Source of the DNA: CAZYXO01 sp964651315
GTDB lineage: Bacteria; Bacillota_I; Bacilli_A; RF39; UBA660
Assembly: GCA_964651315.1 (NCBI GenBank)
Contig: CAZYXO010000047.1
Location: 1 to 8,746 of the forward strand
DNA: 8,746 nucleotides
Direction: 5' to 3'
A program made the position numbers and the translations under genes. Below are positions 6,601 to 8,746 of this stretch, piece after piece (position 1 is the first letter of the stretch; each line of letters opens with the position of its first letter). Under the pieces are notes generated by a model. The model was given only the letters and a program-made list of their open reading frames with translations, was not told the DNA's origin and did not search any database.

Positions 6601-6608
6601 AAAGGAGG
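6601..6608 (+). promoter_or_regulatory. Near-consensus ribosome binding site of ssb
   Basis: AAAGGAGG lies 7 bases before ATG 6616. It rules out the longer reading from TTG 6583, which would begin inside the promoter. Confidence 0.85.
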
Positions 6609-6615
6609 AAATTTG

Positions 6616-6951
6616 ATGTTAAATAATGTTACTTTGGTTGGTAGATTAACTGATAATCCTGTAGTTACAGAAAAAGAAACAGGTAAAAAAATGAGTTATA
6701 TTACACTTGCTGTTCCAAGAAGTTTTAAAAATCCAGATGGTTCATATGATTGTGATTTTATTCGTTGTGTTTTATGGAATAATATTGCAGCAAATACATG
6801 TGAATATTGTAAAGTCGGCGATATTGTTGGGATAAAAGGACGAATCCAAACAAGAGTTTATGACGATGAACAAAAAAATCGTAAATATATTACGGAAATT
6901 GTTGCAGAAAAAGTATCTTTTATTAGCAGTAATAAAAAAGAACCAGAATAA
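6616..6951 (+). CDS. ssb: Short single-stranded DNA-binding protein (OB fold, no acidic tip)
   Basis: This 111-residue protein binds single-stranded DNA, protecting it during replication, repair or recombination, usually as a tetramer. The family core is clear: MLNNVTLVGRLTDNP at the start, FKNPDG-x-YDCDFIRCVLWN (37-55), VGDIVGIKGRIQTRVYDD (67-84) and EIVAEKVSFI (94-103). The OB fold fills nearly the whole protein. It ends in NKKEPE and lacks the Gly/Gln-rich linker and acidic DDDIPF-type tip through which housekeeping SSB recruits partner proteins. In length and end it resembles B. subtilis SsbB (113 residues) rather than SsbA. The usual rpsF and rpsR neighbours are absent. It is therefore probably a second, accessory SSB, or a truncated main form in a reduced genome. 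It has its own strong promoter and precedes a nuclease pair. I place the start at ATG 6616 from the ribosome binding site. Confidence 0.9.
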   Translation: MLNNVTLVGRLTDNPVVTEKETGKKMSYITLAVPRSFKNPDGSYDCDFIRCVLWNNIAANTCEYCKVGDIVGIKGRIQTRVYDDEQKNRKYITEIVAEKVSFISSNKKEPE

Positions 6952-6963
6952 AATTGGTTCTTT
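6937..6963 (+). promoter_or_regulatory. Alternative hairpin overlapping the ssb terminator
   Basis: AAAGAACC (6937-6944) pairs perfectly with GGTTCTTT (6956-6963) across an 11-base loop. Its right arm uses the first six bases of the left arm of the terminator stem at 6958-6994, so the two structures exclude each other. This arrangement could allow read-through into the nuclease genes, or it may be coincidence. Confidence 0.35.
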
Positions 6964-7006
6964 AAACCTCTTTAATAATAAGAGGTTTAAAGAATTATAT
7001 TTTTTA
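6958..7006 (+). terminator. Long perfect hairpin terminator after ssb
   Basis: A 15-bp perfect stem (6958-6972 with 6980-6994, TTCTTTAAACCTCTT and its complement) has a 7-base loop. The T-run is at 7000-7006, five bases off the stem, so termination may be partial. I see no convincing promoter between this hairpin and the next start, so the nuclease genes may depend on read-through from ssb. Confidence 0.7.
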
Positions 7007-7023
7007 GTTGAAAGGAAATGAAA

Positions 7024-7917
7024 ATGAACTATTATAACGAAATAAAAAAAGAATTATTAAATAATGAAGTTTATAAAAAAGTAAAAGATTATTCTAAAAA
7101 TAAAAATGATTTAATTACTTATTATAATGTTGGCAAATTAATCATTGAAGCACAAGGTGGAGAAGAAAGAGCAAAGTATGGAGATGGTTTAATTAAAGAA
7201 TATTCTAAAAGTTTAACTTTAGAATTAGGGAAAGGCTATGGAATTTCAAATTTGAAAAATATGCGTAAGTTTTATATCACTCAAAAAAGCCAGACAGTGT
7301 CTAACCTATTATCGTGGTCTCATTATACAGAACTGTTATCAATAGATGATATTGGGAAGTATAATTATTATTTTACTATTGCAATTAATCAGAATATAGG
7401 AGTAAGGGATTTAAGAAAAAAGATAAAAAACAAAGAATATGAAAGATTATCTAATAAAACAAAAGAAAAATTAATAACTAAAGAAGAAAATAAAATAGAA
7501 GATTTTATAAAGAATCCCATAATTATTAAAAATAGAAATAATTATGAAGAAATATCAGAAAAAATTTTAAAACAATTAATATTAGAAGATTTAGATAATT
7601 TTTTAACAGAGTTAGGTGAAGAATTTACATACATTAAAAATGAATACAAAATAAAATTAGGAGATAGATATAATTATATAGATTTATTATTGTTTAATAT
7701 TAAATATAATTGCTATGTAGTAGTAGAACTTAAAGTAACTGAATTAAAAGCAGAACATATCGGTCAGATAAAAAAATATATGAATTACATTGATAAAAAT
7801 ATTAAAACGATATATCAAGAAAAAACAATTGGAATAATCATAGTTAAAAAAGACAACGAATTTATTATGGAATATTGCAGTGATAACAGAATATTTCGTA
7901 CTACTTTTACTATGTGA
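7024..7917 (+). CDS. DUF1016/YhcG-family PD-(D/E)XK nuclease, copy A
   Basis: This 297-residue protein has the two parts of the family. The N-terminal DUF1016 domain (about 1-145) has a YYNVGKLI-EAQGGEERAKYG block, the GYGISNLKNMRKFY region and the LSWSHY-x-ELL signature. The C-terminal nuclease domain (about 160-297) has Asp220 in YIDLLLF, Glu235-Leu-Lys237 and Gln248 in GQIKKYM, matching the PD-(D/E)XK core with its family Gln. The catalytic residues look intact. DUF1016 proteins are often found beside restriction-modification genes and in mobile or defence regions, but their targets are poorly defined. I start at ATG 7024 because AAAGGA (7011-7016) is 7 bases away; an ATG at 7018 lies too close to it. 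It ends in TGA. A second copy follows after 18 bases. Confidence 0.9.
   Translation: MNYYNEIKKELLNNEVYKKVKDYSKNKNDLITYYNVGKLIIEAQGGEERAKYGDGLIKEYSKSLTLELGKGYGISNLKNMRKFYITQKSQTVSNLLSWSHYTELLSIDDIGKYNYYFTIAINQNIGVRDLRKKIKNKEYERLSNKTKEKLITKEENKIEDFIKNPIIIKNRNNYEEISEKILKQLILEDLDNFLTELGEEFTYIKNEYKIKLGDRYNYIDLLLFNIKYNCYVVVELKVTELKAEHIGQIKKYMNYIDKNIKTIYQEKTIGIIIVKKDNEFIMEYCSDNRIFRTTFTM
7519..7831 (+). repeat. Near-identical direct repeat, unit 1 (nuclease half of copy A)
   Basis: This unit aligns without gaps to 8434-8746 with two mismatches in 313 bp; 7519-7772 is identical to 8434-8687. Upstream of 7519 identity falls to about 90% and then lower. The match is cut by the window edge, so the true repeat may be longer. 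Confidence 0.95.
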
Positions 7918-7919
7918 AA

Positions 7920-7927
7920 AAGGAAGG
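7920..7927 (+). promoter_or_regulatory. Ribosome binding site of nuclease copy B
   Basis: AAGGAAGG-type sequence lies 8 bases before ATG 7936, within the 18-base gap between the two nuclease genes. The lack of room for a promoter puts both genes in one transcript. Confidence 0.75.
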
Positions 7928-7935
7928 AATAAAAA

Positions 7936-8746
7936 ATGTACTATTATAACGAAATAAAAAAAGAATTAATAAATAATGAAGTTTATAAGAAAGTAAAAGA
8001 TTATTCAAAAAATAAAAGTGATTTGAGTGCTTATTATAATGTTGGTAAGTTAATTATTGAAGCCCAAGGCGGTGAAGAAAGAGCAAAGTATGGAAATGGC
8101 TTAATTAAAGAGTATTCAAAAATGTTAACAACAGAAATTGGGAAAGGATATGATGTATCATCATTAAAAAGAATGAGAAAGTTTTTTCTTACAATAAAAA
8201 AAGGTGCTACACTGTGGCACCAATTAAGTTGGAGTCATTATAAATTGCTATTAAAAGTAGATAATATTGTAGAAATTAATTACTATTTACAAATTTCATT
8301 AGATAATAATTTAGGTGTTAGAGATTTAGAAAAAAGAATAAAAAATAAAGAATACGAAAGATTATCAGATAAAACAAAAGATAAATTAATAACTAAAGAA
8401 GAAAATAAGATAGAAGATTTTATTAAAAATCCTATAATTATTAAAAATAGAAATAATTATGAAGAAATATCAGAAAAAATTTTAAAACAATTAATATTAG
8501 AAGATTTAGATAATTTTTTAACAGAGTTAGGTGAAGAATTTACATACATTAAAAATGAATACAAAATAAAATTAGGAGATAGATATAATTATATAGATTT
8601 ATTATTGTTTAATATTAAATATAATTGCTATGTAGTAGTAGAACTTAAAGTAACTGAATTAAAAGCAGAACATATCGGTCAGATAAAGAAATATATGAAT
8701 TACATTGATAAAAATATTAAAACGATATATCAAGAAAATACAATTG
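7936..8746 (+). CDS. DUF1016/YhcG-family PD-(D/E)XK nuclease, copy B, 3' end outside the window
   Basis: This is a paralogue of copy A, open for 270 codons to the window edge; about 27 residues would be missing if it is the same length. Residues 1-65 are closely similar to copy A. About 65-135 diverge strongly: copy A has FYITQKSQTVSNL where copy B has FFLTIKKGATLWHQ, one residue longer, and what follows LSWSHY also differs. From about residue 140 on, the proteins are almost identical and the DNA nearly so. The catalytic Asp, Glu-x-Lys and Gln are all present, so it appears functional. Sharing a nuclease half while differing in the N-terminal half suggests that the two act on different targets or partners, or pair as a heterodimer; this is inference. 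Confidence 0.88.
   Translation, partial: MYYYNEIKKELINNEVYKKVKDYSKNKSDLSAYYNVGKLIIEAQGGEERAKYGNGLIKEYSKMLTTEIGKGYDVSSLKRMRKFFLTIKKGATLWHQLSWSHYKLLLKVDNIVEINYYLQISLDNNLGVRDLEKRIKNKEYERLSDKTKDKLITKEENKIEDFIKNPIIIKNRNNYEEISEKILKQLILEDLDNFLTELGEEFTYIKNEYKIKLGDRYNYIDLLLFNIKYNCYVVVELKVTELKAEHIGQIKKYMNYIDKNIKTIYQENTI
8434..8746 (+). repeat. Near-identical direct repeat, unit 2 (nuclease half of copy B)
   Basis: This is the partner of 7519-7831 at an offset of 915 bp. The two differences visible are at 8688 (G against A) and in the last ten bases of the window. The offset at the gene starts is 912, which reflects one extra codon in copy B's divergent middle. Confidence 0.95.

Noticed and set aside
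6583..6615. Longer ssb reading from TTG 6583
   Set aside because: It would start inside the -10 region of the promoter and upstream of the near-consensus ribosome binding site. The known family start aligns with MLNNV at 6616.
7018..7023. ATG 7018 as start of nuclease copy A
   Set aside because: It is one or two bases from the AAAGGA site. ATG 7024 has normal spacing and matches the start of copy B.
7519..8746. Repeat pair as insertion sequence or CRISPR
   Set aside because: The repeats are coding halves of two paralogous genes, with no terminal inverted repeats, transposase or short regular spacer pattern.
1..8746. Mycoplasma-type code (TGA as Trp)
   Set aside because: Trp is encoded by TGG in all genes examined, and TGA is the stop of nuclease copy A, followed by a ribosome binding site and a new gene.

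Overview
The window looks like chromosome from a very AT-rich, small-genome member of the Bacilli/Mycoplasmatota assemblage, of the kind common among gut RF39-type lineages. The reasons are the heavy Asn/Lys/Ile bias, purine-rich Shine-Dalgarno sites, extended -10 promoters and T-tailed hairpin terminators. Trp is written TGG and TGA is used as a stop (nuclease copy A), so the code appears to be the standard bacterial one. The lineage is inferred from style and gene types, not from a marker gene.

Left part (1-4175): The 3' end of a Ser/Thr-rich surface protein enters from the left. Its C-terminal lectin-like domain carries a sharply bounded GC-rich, adenine-depleted patch of about 120 bp. This looks like the variable region of a diversity-generating retroelement (DGR), but no reverse transcriptase or template repeat lies in the window. 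A clear promoter then starts a compact operon of three genes: a small single-pass membrane protein of unknown function, a membrane sensor with two solute-binding-like domains and a degenerate GGDEF domain, and a YihY/BrkB-family membrane protein. The genes overlap one another. Two hairpin terminators follow.

Middle (4322-6526): A leftward gene encodes an unrecognised protein with a single C-terminal membrane anchor. Diverging from it is sufB, encoding the Fe-S cluster scaffold. It stands alone here, without sufC, sufD, sufS or sufU, and seems to be expressed from a nearly leaderless transcript. A terminator closes it.

Right part (6541-8746): A strong promoter and Shine-Dalgarno site drive a short single-stranded-DNA-binding protein that lacks the acidic C-terminal tip. 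After a long perfect hairpin come two tandem genes for DUF1016/YhcG-type PD-(D/E)XK nucleases, the second cut by the window edge. Their C-terminal nuclease halves are nearly identical in DNA (2 differences in 313 bp, with 254 bp identical), while a stretch in the N-terminal half diverges. This mosaic suggests recent duplication or gene conversion of the catalytic half alongside diversification of a putative recognition half. It is one of the two most interesting signals here, with the DGR-like patch.
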